A DNA stretch of 51,589 nt from an alpha proteobacterium L41A (GCA_000335735.1 AMYY01000025.1:1-51589), one strand, 5' to 3'; counted from the stretch's first letter, positions 17,884 to 26,674 are shown. Program-made: numbers and translations. Notes: generated by a model not told the origin, from the letters alone.

Positions 17884-18531
17884 TTAGTTGCCGGGCGTCT
17901 TCACGCCATCGGCGTCGGCCTGTTCGCGGCGATCGTAAACGTGGTCAACGATACCCCAGGCCTTGGCTTCCTCGGCCGACATGAAGTGGTCGCGGTCCAG
18001 AGTCTTTTCGACTTCCTCATAGGTCCGGCCCGTGTGGTGAACATAGATCTCGTTCAGACGACGCTTGGTGTAGCGGATGTCGGCGGCGTGCAGTTCGATG
18101 TCCGACGCCTGCCCCCGGAAACCGCCCGACGGCTGGTGCACCATGACCCGCGCATTCGGCAGGGCGATCCGCTGGCCTGCGGCGCCGGCCGTCAGGATCA
18201 GCGAGCCGGCCGAAGCCGCCATCCCCATGACGACGGTCGAAACCGGGCTCTTGATGTATTGCATGGTGTCATAGATCGCGAGCGCCGAGGTCACCTGACC
18301 GCCGGGGCTGTTGATATACATGCTGATTTCCTTTTTCGGGTTCTCCGATTCAAGGAACAGCAGCTGGGCGCAGATCAGCGACGCCATACCGTCCTCGAAC
18401 GGTCCCGTCAGGAAGATGATCCGCTCGCGCAGAAGGCGCGAGAAAATGTCGAAGGAGCGCTCGCCGCGGCTGGATTGCTCCACCACCATCGGCACCAGGT
18501 TCATGTTCATCAGTTCGATCGGATCGCGCAT
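17884..18531 (-). CDS. clpP: ATP-dependent Clp protease proteolytic subunit ClpP
   Basis: A 215-residue serine peptidase that forms the double-heptamer chamber of ClpXP and ClpAP. The catalytic triad is Ser107 in GMAASAGS, His132 in MVHQPSGG and Asp181 in LDRDHFM. The N-terminal propeptide-like stretch and [18 protein letters not shown] axial loop region are typical. Most ClpPs have Met after the catalytic Ser; this one has Ala, a conservative oddity. ATG 18531 has an AAGG ribosome binding site at 6-nt spacing. It lies 108 bp after the upstream unknown gene and two genes from tig on the same strand. Confidence 0.98.
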   Translation of the reverse strand: MRDPIELMNMNLVPMVVEQSSRGERSFDIFSRLLRERIIFLTGPFEDGMASLICAQLLFLESENPKKEISMYINSPGGQVTSALAIYDTMQYIKSPVSTVVMGMAASAGSLILTAGAAGQRIALPNARVMVHQPSGGFRGQASDIELHAADIRYTKRRLNEIYVHHTGRTYEEVEKTLDRDHFMSAEEAKAWGIVDHVYDRREQADADGVKTPGN

Positions 18532-18639
18532 TTAGCCTTCTCGTAATACGGCCTCATTCGGGCCTTCTGCGACTCACGTGCCGCACTGTCTGTCACGAGA
18601 TATCGCGTCGCTAACGCCACCGCGCAAGGCGCAGCAGTG

Positions 18640-19530
18640 CTATTCCTCATCCAAGGATCGCCGACGCCGCAAGCCATCCGCCAACGATCGCTCCATGTCG
18701 TCCTTCTGCGACGCAAAGTTTGCGGCATTGGCGTCGGCATCATACAGGGCGCTCAGATAGCTGTGATCCCATTCGGTCATGCCGTGAAGTGCGGTGCCGG
18801 GCGCAAAGAGATTGAGCACGGTGTCGTGCGCCGTAAAATCTGCTTGAGGGTCAATCTGCGCCAGAGCGACCATAGCAATATAGTCGGCCAAGCTTGACGC
18901 GGGTACTTGGGCTGTCTTCGTGACATCGATGACGATGATCACCCACGCCATGTCGTAGCGTATGTTCGCACGCAATCGCGTGACGACACGGTCTGCAACA
19001 ACTGGCGGGGCTTCGCCATCCAATGCGATTGCAAGCTTGCCGGTATCATCACTGACCGGCATCGCCACATGCCACCAACGAACAGCCGCATCGGAATTTT
19101 GAAAGCGGCGCAGCGCCGACCGGCCCAAATCCGTTCCGCTAGCGCCCGGATGGAAGGTTCGAAAATCATCTCGAACCAATCTCTGCGCGGTAAGGTCAGC
19201 GGCGTCTGTCGCCACAATGATGACATTGGCGCGACACGCTCCATCACCGACGCGAACGCGCAGCGATCTCGCTTCGTCTCGAACGCGATCTGAGGTGATC
19301 GACGACAAGCCCCGTTCAAGATTGACCACAGCGGGGCAGATCGCTTGGTTCCAGCGTGCAAGCGTCGCCTGCGGAAAGGGCGCCGAAACGGCGGCGACGA
19401 ATGCCTTGGCCTGCGTCTCAACAGGCGTGCTCTGCACCACGATATCGGGCAGAACGACAGGGGAAGGATCTGACGACGACTGGGGAAGGACCAACGCCGC
19501 GGCAGCAGCCAAAGTCGCCAGACCAGTCAT
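18640..19530 (-). CDS. Exported protein of unknown function between tig and clpP
   Basis: A 296-residue protein with a clear Sec signal peptide (MTGLATLAAAAALVLPQSSS) and no other membrane segment, so it should be periplasmic or secreted. Two or three Cys (ICP, GACRAN) could form a disulphide. The middle contains IVVATDAADL- and IIVIDVTK-like hydrophobic strands, and the C-terminus is highly charged (DGLRRRRSLDEE). I recognise no domain. ATG 19530 has a GGGGG ribosome binding site 7 bp upstream and lies 21 bp after the tig stop, so it is probably cotranscribed with tig. The DNA looks less GC-biased than its neighbours. Confidence 0.75.
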   Translation of the reverse strand: MTGLATLAAAAALVLPQSSSDPSPVVLPDIVVQSTPVETQAKAFVAAVSAPFPQATLARWNQAICPAVVNLERGLSSITSDRVRDEARSLRVRVGDGACRANVIIVATDAADLTAQRLVRDDFRTFHPGASGTDLGRSALRRFQNSDAAVRWWHVAMPVSDDTGKLAIALDGEAPPVVADRVVTRLRANIRYDMAWVIIVIDVTKTAQVPASSLADYIAMVALAQIDPQADFTAHDTVLNLFAPGTALHGMTEWDHSYLSALYDADANAANFASQKDDMERSLADGLRRRRSLDEE

Positions 19531-19551
19531 CGCCAATCCCCCTGAAAACGA

Positions 19552-20898
19552 TCAGCCCTCGTCTTCGTCTTCCTTCAGCAGCTCTTCCTTGGTGATCGGC
19601 TTGTCGGTCACGTCGGCGACGCCCACAATCAGGTCGACAACCTTCTCTTCGTAGATGGGCGCGCGCATCTGGGCGGCGGCGTTGGGGTTCTGGCGGTAGA
19701 AATTCAGGACGGCCTGTTCCTGGCCCGGATAGTTGCGGGCTTCCTGCAGGATGGCGGCGTTCAGCTCCTGATCGGTGACCTGGACGTTGTTGGCGCGACC
19801 GATCTCCGCCAGCACCAGGCCCAGACGCACGCGGCGCTCGGCGATCTTGCGGTATTCGGCCTTCAGGTCTTCGTCCGACTTGGCGGCGTCTTCTTCCGGC
19901 AGACGGCCCGCAGTCTTGTCAGCCTCGACCTGCTGCCAGATGCCGTCGAACTCGGCGTCCACCATCTTCGGCGGCAGCGGGAAGTCGTGGGCCTCGTCCA
20001 GTTGGTCCAGCAGGGCGCGCTTCAGCTTGAAGCGGGCGGCGCCGGCGTATTGCTGGTCCAGGTTGGACTTCAGCAGTTCCTTCAGCTTGTCCAGCGACTC
20101 CAGACCGATGCGGGTGGCGAACTCGTCGTCGATCTTGGATTCGGCTTCCGCCTTGATGGCCTTCACCTTGATGTCGAATGTGGCCTTCTTGCCGGCCAGA
20201 TGGGCGGCCTGATAATTCTCGGGGAAGGTGACATCGATGGTCTTTTCCTCGCCGACCTTGGCGCCCGTCAGCTGCTCTTCGAAGCCGGGGATGAAGCGGC
20301 CCGAGCCGATCACCAGGTCCGCGTCCTCGGCGGCGCCGCCTTCAAAGGGCTCGCCGTCCAGCTTGCCCAGGAAGTCGATCGTCAGTTGGTCGCCTTCCGC
20401 GGCCTTGACGGTCTTGCCCTTCTTGTCTTCGTAGGTCTTGGCCTGACCTGCCAATTCCGTCAGGGCCTCGTCCAGATCGGCGTCCGACGCTTCGTAGGTC
20501 GGGCGTTCCAGCTTCAAGGTCTTGGGATCGACCGGCTCGAAGTCCGGCATGATTTCCAGCGACATTTCGTAGGCCAGGTCTTCCTGACCGGCGATGACCT
20601 TGTCCATGTCCGAGGTCAGCTTCATCTCGGCTGGCGCAGCCGGACGAATCTTGGCTTCGTCGAGCGCCTTCTGGCTGGTTTCGTTCAGCTCGGCGTTGAT
20701 GATCTCGCCCATGAACTCACGGCCGAAGGTCTTCTTGACGTGGGCGACCGGCACCTTGCCCGGACGGAAGCCCTTCAGCTTCACCTGCGGGGCGACTTCC
20801 TTGACGCGGGCTTCGAGCTTTTCGTTCAGCTCCGCGACGGGAATGGTGACCGCGATCACGCGGCTGAGGCCTTCGTTCGACTTTTCGACGACTTGCAT
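19552..20898 (-). CDS. tig: Trigger factor, ribosome-bound chaperone
   Basis: A 448-residue chaperone that meets nascent chains at the ribosome exit. The N-terminal domain carries the ribosome-docking signature GFRPGKVP. An FKBP-type peptidyl-prolyl isomerase domain follows (about residues 155-245, with [20 protein letters not shown]), then a long helical C-terminal domain ending in an acidic LKEDEDEG tail. Start chosen at ATG 20898 ([14 protein letters not shown]), the family's normal beginning; the open frame extends to 21033 without homology-like sequence. It heads the tig, unknown gene, clpP strand-wise array, a common alphaproteobacterial chaperone/protease neighbourhood. Confidence 0.97.
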   Translation of the reverse strand: MQVVEKSNEGLSRVIAVTIPVAELNEKLEARVKEVAPQVKLKGFRPGKVPVAHVKKTFGREFMGEIINAELNETSQKALDEAKIRPAAPAEMKLTSDMDKVIAGQEDLAYEMSLEIMPDFEPVDPKTLKLERPTYEASDADLDEALTELAGQAKTYEDKKGKTVKAAEGDQLTIDFLGKLDGEPFEGGAAEDADLVIGSGRFIPGFEEQLTGAKVGEEKTIDVTFPENYQAAHLAGKKATFDIKVKAIKAEAESKIDDEFATRIGLESLDKLKELLKSNLDQQYAGAARFKLKRALLDQLDEAHDFPLPPKMVDAEFDGIWQQVEADKTAGRLPEEDAAKSDEDLKAEYRKIAERRVRLGLVLAEIGRANNVQVTDQELNAAILQEARNYPGQEQAVLNFYRQNPNAAAQMRAPIYEEKVVDLIVGVADVTDKPITKEELLKEDEDEG

Positions 20899-21089
20899 GG
20901 TCGGGATTCTGACGCTCTGGGGCGCATGAGCCATCAAGACGGCCGGCGCGGAATGGATAAAGCAAGAAGGCCGCCCCGTGTGGAGCGGCGCCTCGAAGCC
21001 CGCCCTTATGTCGAGAAGGGCCCGAAAGGTCAACGCGGGCGTGGTCGGAGCCGGTGGTTTCGCGGCCTTTGCGTGGCTATGTTGACCAA

Positions 21090-21791
21090 ATGAGCCAACC
21101 CGCCTCCCCCATCGGCGTCTTCGTCACGCCCGTCACCCCGCTTCAACAGAACTGCACGACTGTCTGGTGCACCGCCACCAACAAGGCCGCCGTGATCGAT
21201 CCCGGCGGTTCGGTCGACGCGGTCCTGGGCGAGGTTAAGCGGCGCGGCCTGACGCTGGATCAGATCTGGATCACCCACGGCCATCTGGATCACGCGGGCG
21301 GCGCGGCCGAAATGCAGGAGAAGACCGGCGTCCAGATCACTGGGCCCCAGAAGGCCGACCAGTTCTGGATCGACCGAATCGTGGAGAGCGGCCGGATGTA
21401 CGGCCTGCCCGACGCTCGCCCCTTCAAGCCCGACCGCTGGCTGGAGGACGGCGACACAGTATCGCTGGGGGAAACCACCTGGGACGTGCGCCATTGCCCA
21501 GGCCATACGCCCGGCCATGTCATTTTCTTCAATCGGGCGGCGCGATTCGCTCAGGTCGGCGACGTTCTCTTCAAGGGTTCGGTCGGCCGCACCGACTTCC
21601 CTATGAGCGACCCGCCCGCACTGTTCCGCTCAGTGATCGAAAAGCTCTGGCCGCTGGGCGACGACGTCACCTTTGTGCCGGGCCACGGGCCGATCTCCAC
21701 CTTTGGTGTCGAGCGACGGACCAATCCGTTCGTGTCCGACGCCGCAATGCGACAGGCCCCGATCCAGCGTCAGCCGTCGGGGCCTGCCTGA
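21090..21791 (+). CDS. Metallo-beta-lactamase-fold hydrolase, glyoxalase II-like
   Basis: A 233-residue MBL-fold enzyme of the YcbL/glyoxalase II-like group, which typically hydrolyses thioesters such as S-lactoylglutathione. The dinuclear metal motif THGHLDH provides His63, His65, Asp67 and His68. Further ligands sit in [13 protein letters not shown] and PGHGP. It lacks the C-terminal substrate-binding domain of classical GloB, so the substrate is not certain. ATG 21090 (MSQPASPIG) is favoured over the in-frame codon at 21054. It is divergent from tig. Confidence 0.85.
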   Translation: MSQPASPIGVFVTPVTPLQQNCTTVWCTATNKAAVIDPGGSVDAVLGEVKRRGLTLDQIWITHGHLDHAGGAAEMQEKTGVQITGPQKADQFWIDRIVESGRMYGLPDARPFKPDRWLEDGDTVSLGETTWDVRHCPGHTPGHVIFFNRAARFAQVGDVLFKGSVGRTDFPMSDPPALFRSVIEKLWPLGDDVTFVPGHGPISTFGVERRTNPFVSDAAMRQAPIQRQPSGPA

Positions 21792-21809
21792 GCCTGTTGA
21801 TCGTGTGGC

Positions 21810-22103
21810 TTATCGGCGCAGGATCATGCCGATGATGAAACCGACGCCCAGCGCGTAAAGCGTCGCCTTCATCGGATTGTCTTGGATGTCTTCCTGCACA
21901 CGGTGAACGCGTCCGGAAATCTTTTCACGCACCAGACCGGCGTCTTCTCTAACGGCCTGACGGACCGAAGTGGTCTTGCCGAAGCTGCGGCCCTCGCCCT
22001 CGGCGAGAATGGCGTCCGCCTGTCGGTCCAGACGCTGGGTCAGATCGTCGTCTTCCAGGACGATGTCGTCGGGTGATGTCGCGCTGATTGGGGTGTTGGT
22101 CAT
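21810..22103 (-). CDS. YqjD/ElaB-like (DUF883-type) small membrane-anchored protein
   Basis: A 97-residue protein with an acidic N-terminus, a central amphipathic charged helix (REDAGLVREKISGRVHRVQE) and one C-terminal transmembrane helix (TLYALGVGFIIGMILRR). This is the architecture of the ElaB/YqjD/DUF883 family, inner-membrane proteins that in E. coli bind ribosomes in stationary phase. ATG 22103 has a GGAG ribosome binding site 8 bp upstream. An EcfG-like promoter (GGAAC-N16-GGTT) lies just upstream at 22153-22129, consistent with control by the general stress response. It converges with the MBL gene. Confidence 0.75.
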   Translation of the reverse strand: MTNTPISATSPDDIVLEDDDLTQRLDRQADAILAEGEGRSFGKTTSVRQAVREDAGLVREKISGRVHRVQEDIQDNPMKATLYALGVGFIIGMILRR

Positions 22104-22128
22104 GTCGATCTCCATGGTTCGCTGAACA

Positions 22129-22153
22129 AACCGGCGTTGCGACCCATGGTTCC
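22129..22153 (-). promoter_or_regulatory. EcfG/SigT-like stress promoter of the DUF883-type gene
   Basis: GGAAC (22153-22149), 16-nt spacer, GGTT (22132-22129). This fits the general-stress ECF sigma consensus of alphaproteobacteria (GGAAC-N16/17-cGTT). The predicted start is about 20 bp ahead of ATG 22103. Confidence 0.65.
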
Positions 22154-22157
22154 TTTT

Positions 22158-22182
22158 TGAACGCGGGCGATCAGGGTGCGTT
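22158..22182 (+). promoter_or_regulatory. EcfG/SigT-like promoter of the small Pro-rich gene
   Basis: TGAAC (22158-22162), 16-nt spacer, CGTT (22179-22182). It has one mismatch to GGAAC and a perfect -10. It is back to back with the promoter at 22129-22153, only 4 bp away. The predicted start near 22189 sits just before the AAGGAG ribosome binding site at 22195. Confidence 0.5.
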
Positions 22183-22206
22183 GGTTGATCGCACAAGGAG
22201 CCGCCC

Positions 22207-22368
22207 ATGACCTATATCGAACCCACCCCCACCACGCCGCAACCCGAGATCCAGCCTGAGCCGGCGCAGCAGCCGGAAATACAGCCGTCAGACACCCCTG
22301 ATGAAGTTCCGCCGATGGAACCGGATGGCGGCGGCGAAGGTGATTCGCGGCCTTATGGCGCTGGGTAA
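22207..22368 (+). CDS. Small Pro/Glu/Gln-rich protein, 53 residues
   Basis: A short gene: ATG 22207, TAA 22366-22368, with a strong AAGGAG ribosome binding site at 22195-22200 (6-nt spacing). The product is acidic and disordered, containing two near-identical QPEIQP units (EIQPEPAQQPEIQPSD) and a Gly-rich tail ending SRPYGAG. There is no hydrophobic segment. The good ribosome binding site, stress-type promoter and neighbours (DUF883-type and KGG proteins) support a real gene in a small stress cluster. Function unknown. Confidence 0.6.
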   Translation: MTYIEPTPTTPQPEIQPEPAQQPEIQPSDTPDEVPPMEPDGGGEGDSRPYGAG

Positions 22369-22420
22369 AGTCAAACTCGCGAGCCCTTGAGGATCGCGAC
22401 AGTAAAACGGAGTTCCCGAC

Positions 22421-22445
22421 GGAACCGTCACGGAGTCACTGGGTT
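22421..22445 (+). promoter_or_regulatory. EcfG/SigT-like stress promoter of the KGG gene
   Basis: GGAAC (22421-22425), 16-nt spacer, GGTT (22442-22445). The elements and spacing are identical to those of the promoter at 22153-22129. It lies 39 bp upstream of ATG 22485. Confidence 0.65.
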
Positions 22446-22484
22446 CACTTCAGCAAGCGCAACGGCAGCACTGAAAGGAACACG

Positions 22485-22706
22485 ATGGACAGCCAACCCA
22501 CCCGACCCTCCGGCGTTTCCAAGCGAGGTTTCGCCTCCATGGATCCCGAACGTCAGCGCGAAATCGCGCGTAAAGGGGGCGCCAGCGTCCCCAGTGAAAA
22601 ACGCAGCTTCTCCCAGGATCGCAGCCTCGCCGCACAGGCCGGCCGCAAGGGTGGAGAAGCGTCGCACGGAACCAAGAAAGACGCGGATGCTGCCAAAGAG
22701 CAGTAA
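22485..22706 (+). CDS. KGG-repeat general stress protein (GsiB/YciG-like)
   Basis: A 73-residue very hydrophilic protein with the stress-induced KGG motif twice (REIARKGG and AAQAGRKGG), the pattern of GsiB/YciG/con-10-like proteins made under glucose, heat or desiccation stress. The segment GFASMDPERQREIARKGG is typical of alphaproteobacterial members. ATG 22485 has an AAAGGAA ribosome binding site. The upstream EcfG-like promoter and downstream terminator make it a self-contained transcription unit. The molecular function of the family is not established. Confidence 0.85.
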   Translation: MDSQPTRPSGVSKRGFASMDPERQREIARKGGASVPSEKRSFSQDRSLAAQAGRKGGEASHGTKKDADAAKEQ

Positions 22707-22725
22707 TTTAGTAGACTAGATACAT

Positions 22726-22762
22726 AAAGGGCGGCGCATCGATCGATGAGCCGCCCTTTTTC
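22726..22762 (+). terminator. Strong intrinsic terminator after the KGG gene
   Basis: A 10-bp stem (AAAGGGCGGC at 22726-22735 with GCCGCCCTTT at 22750-22759) encloses a small palindromic loop (atcgatcgat) and is followed by TTTTT. It may also stop transcription coming from the egtBD gene on the other strand. Confidence 0.85.
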
Positions 22763-22789
22763 TTGTCCGCGATCAGCCGCACATTCGGC

Positions 22790-24949
22790 TCAGGCGCGCA
22801 GGACCGCCAAGGCCACGCTGGGCGCCGGAGAGGTATCGATGCGCACGACCGTCCAGCCGGAGGCGGCCGCCATGGCTTGGATCGATTCAGGCGTGAACTT
22901 GCGCGAGCTTTCGGTGTGGATCGTCTCGCCGGTCATGAAGCGGAATGTCCGCTCTCCGATGTGCGCAGTGGTCGGCGCAATCGCTTGCAGATGCATTTCC
23001 ATGCGCGAGGCGTCCGGATTCCAGACGGCGCGGTGAACAAAGGCGTCCACGTGGAAATCAGCATCCAGCTCGGTGTTGGCGCGGATCAGAACATTGCGAT
23101 TGAAGGCCGCCGTCACGCCCTGGCTGTCGTCATAGGCGGCGACCAGGATCGCGGGGTCTTTCACCAGATCGACGCCCAGAATGAACAACGCCCCCTCGCC
23201 CAGCATTCGACGCGCCGAGGCCAGGAATGCTTCGGCCTCGTCCGGTTGCAGATTGCCGATGGTCGAGCCGGGGAAGAAACCGATCCGCCGTCCCGACGGC
23301 AGGTCATCGGGCAGCGGCGCCAAATGCTCGAAGTCTCCCAGAACCGGCTGCACGCGCAGCTTCGGATAATCAGCGCGGACGCGAATGGCGGCGTCCATCA
23401 AGGCGCTCTCGCTGATGTCCAGGGGGACGTAGGCGCCGAGATCGGTGGCGGCGTCCAACAAGATCCGCGTCTTCTCGCTGGCGCCGGATCCGAACTCGAC
23501 CAGCACGGCGTCGGGGCCGAAGTCGGCCGTCAACTCCGCTGCGCGATCGCGCAACAGCGCCATTTCCTGCCGGGTCGGATAGTATTCGGGCAGCACGGCG
23601 ATGTCTTCGAACAGGCGTGACCCGTCCGCGTCATAGAACCACTTCGGTGGCACAGCCTTTTGCGCGCGCGACAGCCCTTCGATCATATCCTTTCGAAAGG
23701 CGGCGGTTTGGGCGTCGTCCGCAGCGGCGTCTCGCGTCACGGTCCGGTCTTCAGCCAGTCTCAAACCCATGAAGGCCCACCTCTGTTGGGGATAGAAGAA
23801 GTTGCGATAGGTGATGCGGTCATGGCCCGGCGGCGTGGCGAACGATCCGTCCCGCAGCACCATCTGATTGGCCATGAACTTGCCGTTGTATTCGGCGGCG
23901 GTGCCCGGCGTCGGCTGGAAGCCGGGATAGGGCGCATAGGCGCTGGACGTCCACTGCCACACTTCGCCAGCCAGATTCGAGAACGCATCGGGCGAAGAGG
24001 CGGCGGCATGTTCCCATTCCGCCTCGGACGGCAGGCGCTTGCCGACCCAGCGGGCGTAGGCGTCGGCCTCATAAAAGCTGATGTGGCGAACCGGCGCGGC
24101 AGGATCGACAGGTGTACGCCCCGTCAAACCCATCACGGTCCAATCGCCATCCTCGAAACGCCAGTACAGCGGCGCGGTCCAGCCCTCAGCCTTGACCGTC
24201 GCCCAGCCGTCCGACAGCCACAGGTCGGAACGCGAATAGCCGCCATCCTGCATGAAGGCGATCCAGTCGCCGTTCGTCACAAGATCTGCCGCCAAGGCGA
24301 ACGGCTCCAGCCAGACACGGTGCGAGGGCCCTTCATTGTCGAAGGCGAAGCCCGATTGATCGTGGCCGATCGTCACCAGACCGCCGTCGAACGCTACCGT
24401 TCCGCCGCGCCTGATCTGAAGCGGCTCGGTTCTGGGTTCAATCTCGTAGGCGGCGGGGTCGAGCGGAGAACGCGACATCAGGTTCAGCATATCCATCAGG
24501 AAAAGTTCCTGATGCTGCTGATCGTGGTGCAGACCCAGCTCGAACAGATAGCGTTGATGGCCGCTGGTCTCGCCCTGCGCGAGCCAAGCGACCATCCGGC
24601 GGTCGATCTCGCGCCGATAGGCCAGGACCTCATCGACGGACGGGCGGGTCATCAGCCCGCGCTGGTCCCGCCTGACCCGCTCGCCCAAGGCCTCATAGTA
24701 GGAGTTGAACAACTGCTGAAAACGCGGATCGACGGGCTGATATCCGGGATCGGACGACAGGATCATCGCCTCGAAAAACCAGCTGGTGTGCGCCAGATGC
24801 CACTTCCCGGGACTGCAATCCGCCATCGACTGAGCTGACATATCCTCGGCAGACAAACCTTCAGCCAGAGCGATCATGCGCGCGCGAACAGACTTGAACC
24901 GCGCCACGTCTGACGCAACCCGCGGGTCAGGCTCGGAGCGCGCATTCAT
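22790..24949 (-). CDS. egtBD: Ergothioneine biosynthesis fusion protein EgtB-EgtD
   Basis: One uninterrupted 719-residue frame joins two enzymes. Residues about 10-400 are EgtB, the iron-dependent sulfoxide synthase: a DinB-like domain with KWHLAH and the iron motif HX3HXE (His142, His146, Glu148), then an FGE-sulfatase domain containing RLPSEAEWEHAA and NFFYPQQRWAFMGLR. After a linker of about 15 residues, about 415-719 is EgtD, the SAM-dependent histidine trimethylase, with FYDADGSRLFEDI, EYYPTRQE and SAM motif VEFGSGASEKT. Together they would make hercynine and its sulfoxide conjugate. No EgtA, EgtC or EgtE gene is nearby. I prefer ATG 24949 (MNARSEPDP); a GTG at 25048 is possible but lacks a ribosome binding site. 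It lies downstream of and probably cotranscribed with the acyl-CoA dehydrogenase. Confidence 0.88.
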   Translation of the reverse strand: MNARSEPDPRVASDVARFKSVRARMIALAEGLSAEDMSAQSMADCSPGKWHLAHTSWFFEAMILSSDPGYQPVDPRFQQLFNSYYEALGERVRRDQRGLMTRPSVDEVLAYRREIDRRMVAWLAQGETSGHQRYLFELGLHHDQQHQELFLMDMLNLMSRSPLDPAAYEIEPRTEPLQIRRGGTVAFDGGLVTIGHDQSGFAFDNEGPSHRVWLEPFALAADLVTNGDWIAFMQDGGYSRSDLWLSDGWATVKAEGWTAPLYWRFEDGDWTVMGLTGRTPVDPAAPVRHISFYEADAYARWVGKRLPSEAEWEHAAASSPDAFSNLAGEVWQWTSSAYAPYPGFQPTPGTAAEYNGKFMANQMVLRDGSFATPPGHDRITYRNFFYPQQRWAFMGLRLAEDRTVTRDAAADDAQTAAFRKDMIEGLSRAQKAVPPKWFYDADGSRLFEDIAVLPEYYPTRQEMALLRDRAAELTADFGPDAVLVEFGSGASEKTRILLDAATDLGAYVPLDISESALMDAAIRVRADYPKLRVQPVLGDFEHLAPLPDDLPSGRRIGFFPGSTIGNLQPDEAEAFLASARRMLGEGALFILGVDLVKDPAILVAAYDDSQGVTAAFNRNVLIRANTELDADFHVDAFVHRAVWNPDASRMEMHLQAIAPTTAHIGERTFRFMTGETIHTESSRKFTPESIQAMAAASGWTVVRIDTSPAPSVALAVLRA

Positions 24950-25051
24950 GTCAGCTGTCCCGTCCGACACCAGCCCCAGCGCCTTGTCAGTGCCGAACAA
25001 ACGCACCAACAAGGCCAAGGTTCCCAAGCACTTGGCGTTGGGGATCACACA

Positions 25052-26263
25052 TCAGCGCATCGGGCGGCCGCCATGTTTGGCGTATTCCAACCGCGCGATG
25101 GTGCGATTATGGACCTCGTCCGGGCCGTCGGCGATGCGCAAGGTGCGGACACCCGCGTAAAGCTCAGCCAGGGGCGTGTCGCCCGAGACCCCGGCGCCGC
25201 CGAACGCCTGAATGGCGTCGTCGATGATCTGCAAAGCCATCTTCGGCGCGGCGACCTTAATCTGGGCGATCTCGGAGCGCGCGTTCTTTGCTCCCGCCTG
25301 ATCCATCATCCAGGCGGCCTTCAGCACCAGTAGGCGGCACATCTCGATGTTGGTGCGCGCCTCCGCGACGCGCTGTTCCCAGACCGAATGCTCGGCCAAC
25401 TGCTTCTTGAACGCCGTCCGGTTCAGCAGCCGCGTCACCATCAGTTCCAGCGCCCGCTCGGCGGCACCGATGGTGCGCATGCAGTGGTGAATACGGCCCG
25501 GACCAAGCCGCCCTTGGGCGATCTCGAAGCCCCTGCCCTCGCCCGCGATCAGGTTCTCGACCGGCACGCGGACGTTCTCCAACACGACCTCGGCGTGGCC
25601 GATCGGCTTTTCATCATAGCCGAACACCGACAGCATCCGCTCGACGCGAAATCCAGGTGTGTCAGCCGGCACGATAATCTGCGACTGCTGGGCGTGGGAT
25701 GCGGCGTCTGGATCTGTCTTGCCCATGACGATTGTCACGGCCAGATTCGGATGGCCCATATTGGTCGACCACCATTTGCGACCGTTGATGACATAGTGGT
25801 CGCCGTCGCGCTCGATTCGGGTCTGGATGTTGGTGGCGTCGGACGAGGCGACCTCAGGCTCGGTCATCAGGAAGGCCGAACGGATTTCGCCAGCCATCAG
25901 GGGCTTCAGCCAGCGCGCCTGCTGCTCGGCATTTCCGTACATATGGAGCACCTCCATATTGCCAGTGTCGGGGGCGTTGCAGTTGAACACCTCGGCCGAC
26001 CACAGATGCCGCCCCATCATCTCAGCCAGCGGCGCGTATTCCAGATTGGTCAGACCTGCCCCGTGTTCGCCTGGCAGGAACATGTTCCACAGCCCGGCTT
26101 CCTTCGCGGCCGCCTTCATCGTCTCCATGACCGGCGGCTGACGGTTCGAATCCTCGCGGACCTGTGCGAAATATTCGGCTTCGCGCGGGATGACCTGCTC
26201 GTCCAGGAAGCGACGGACGCGGGCGTGCCAATCCAGGGCGCGGTCGGAATGTTTGAAGTCCAT
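25052..26263 (-). CDS. Acyl-CoA dehydrogenase (ACAD10/11-like)
   Basis: A 403-residue FAD-dependent dehydrogenase that introduces the alpha-beta double bond into acyl-CoA. The three-domain fold is visible: N-terminal helical domain, a middle beta domain with [17 protein letters not shown] and [10 protein letters not shown], and a C-terminal helical domain with [19 protein letters not shown] and [10 protein letters not shown]. These features match the ACAD10/11-type branch rather than the short-chain classical group. The chain-length preference cannot be read from sequence. A terminator-like hairpin separates it from the SCP2 gene upstream. EgtBD follows within about 100 bp on the same strand. 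Confidence 0.93.
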   Translation of the reverse strand: MDFKHSDRALDWHARVRRFLDEQVIPREAEYFAQVREDSNRQPPVMETMKAAAKEAGLWNMFLPGEHGAGLTNLEYAPLAEMMGRHLWSAEVFNCNAPDTGNMEVLHMYGNAEQQARWLKPLMAGEIRSAFLMTEPEVASSDATNIQTRIERDGDHYVINGRKWWSTNMGHPNLAVTIVMGKTDPDAASHAQQSQIIVPADTPGFRVERMLSVFGYDEKPIGHAEVVLENVRVPVENLIAGEGRGFEIAQGRLGPGRIHHCMRTIGAAERALELMVTRLLNRTAFKKQLAEHSVWEQRVAEARTNIEMCRLLVLKAAWMMDQAGAKNARSEIAQIKVAAPKMALQIIDDAIQAFGGAGVSGDTPLAELYAGVRTLRIADGPDEVHNRTIARLEYAKHGGRPMR

Positions 26264-26314
26264 GTCGTTTCCTCTTTCGCGTTCGCGCTTCTATCGAGCG
26301 CTCGATACGAAAAC

Positions 26315-26342
26315 GGCGCGGCCCCTGATCGGGAGCCGCGCC
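26315..26342 (-). terminator. Terminator after the SCP2 gene
   Basis: Stem GGCGCGGC (26315-26322) pairs with GCCGCGCC (26335-26342), extended by a CCC/GGG pair with one bulge. On the minus strand it is followed by TTTT. It lies 26 bp beyond the SCP2 stop. Confidence 0.7.
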
Positions 26343-26368
26343 GCCATAACTGGTCGTTCAGACCGGCA

Positions 26369-26674
26369 TCAGCGCTTCAGCAGCGGAGCCAGCTTCTGGG
26401 CGATCATCATGTCGCCGGCGATCTTCAGCTTGCCCTGCATGAAGGCCATCATCGGGTCCAGCTTGCCTTCCGACAGGGCCATGAAGTCATCCCACTTCAT
26501 CGAGACGGTGGCGTCGGCGGGCTTGTCCTCGTTCGTCACCGTGTTCGGCGTGGAGGCGCCGTCGATGTAGATCTTGCCCTCATCGCCGAGGTCGAGCTTG
26601 ACGGTCTTGCCGAGGCCGGAGTTGTCGCCGACGGCGCCGCGGATGTGTTCGGTGACTTGTGCGAGATCGGGCAT
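26369..26674 (-). CDS. SCP2 sterol-binding domain protein
   Basis: A 101-residue single-domain SCP2 protein, a small lipid carrier that binds fatty acids or acyl-CoA in a hydrophobic tunnel. The family pattern is visible: a beta-rich first half with IYIDG and ADATVSMKWDDFMALSEGKLDPMMAFMQGK-like sequence (26 residues around the conserved DFMALSEGKLDP and GKLKIAGD), then a short C-terminal helix (AQKLAPLLKR). It precedes an acyl-CoA dehydrogenase on the same strand, which fits lipid metabolism, although a terminator lies between them. Cytoplasmic; no signal peptide. Confidence 0.9.
   Translation of the reverse strand: MPDLAQVTEHIRGAVGDNSGLGKTVKLDLGDEGKIYIDGASTPNTVTNEDKPADATVSMKWDDFMALSEGKLDPMMAFMQGKLKIAGDMMIAQKLAPLLKR

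Noticed and set aside
20899..21033. 45-residue upstream extension of trigger factor
   Set aside because: Trigger factors begin with an MQV-type sequence exactly as at 20898; the extension has no family similarity that I can see.
24950..25048. GTG 25048 as start of the EgtB-EgtD gene
   Set aside because: No ribosome binding site is present, and the extra 33 residues are outside the normal EgtB beginning; it remains possible because it lies 3 bp from the upstream stop.
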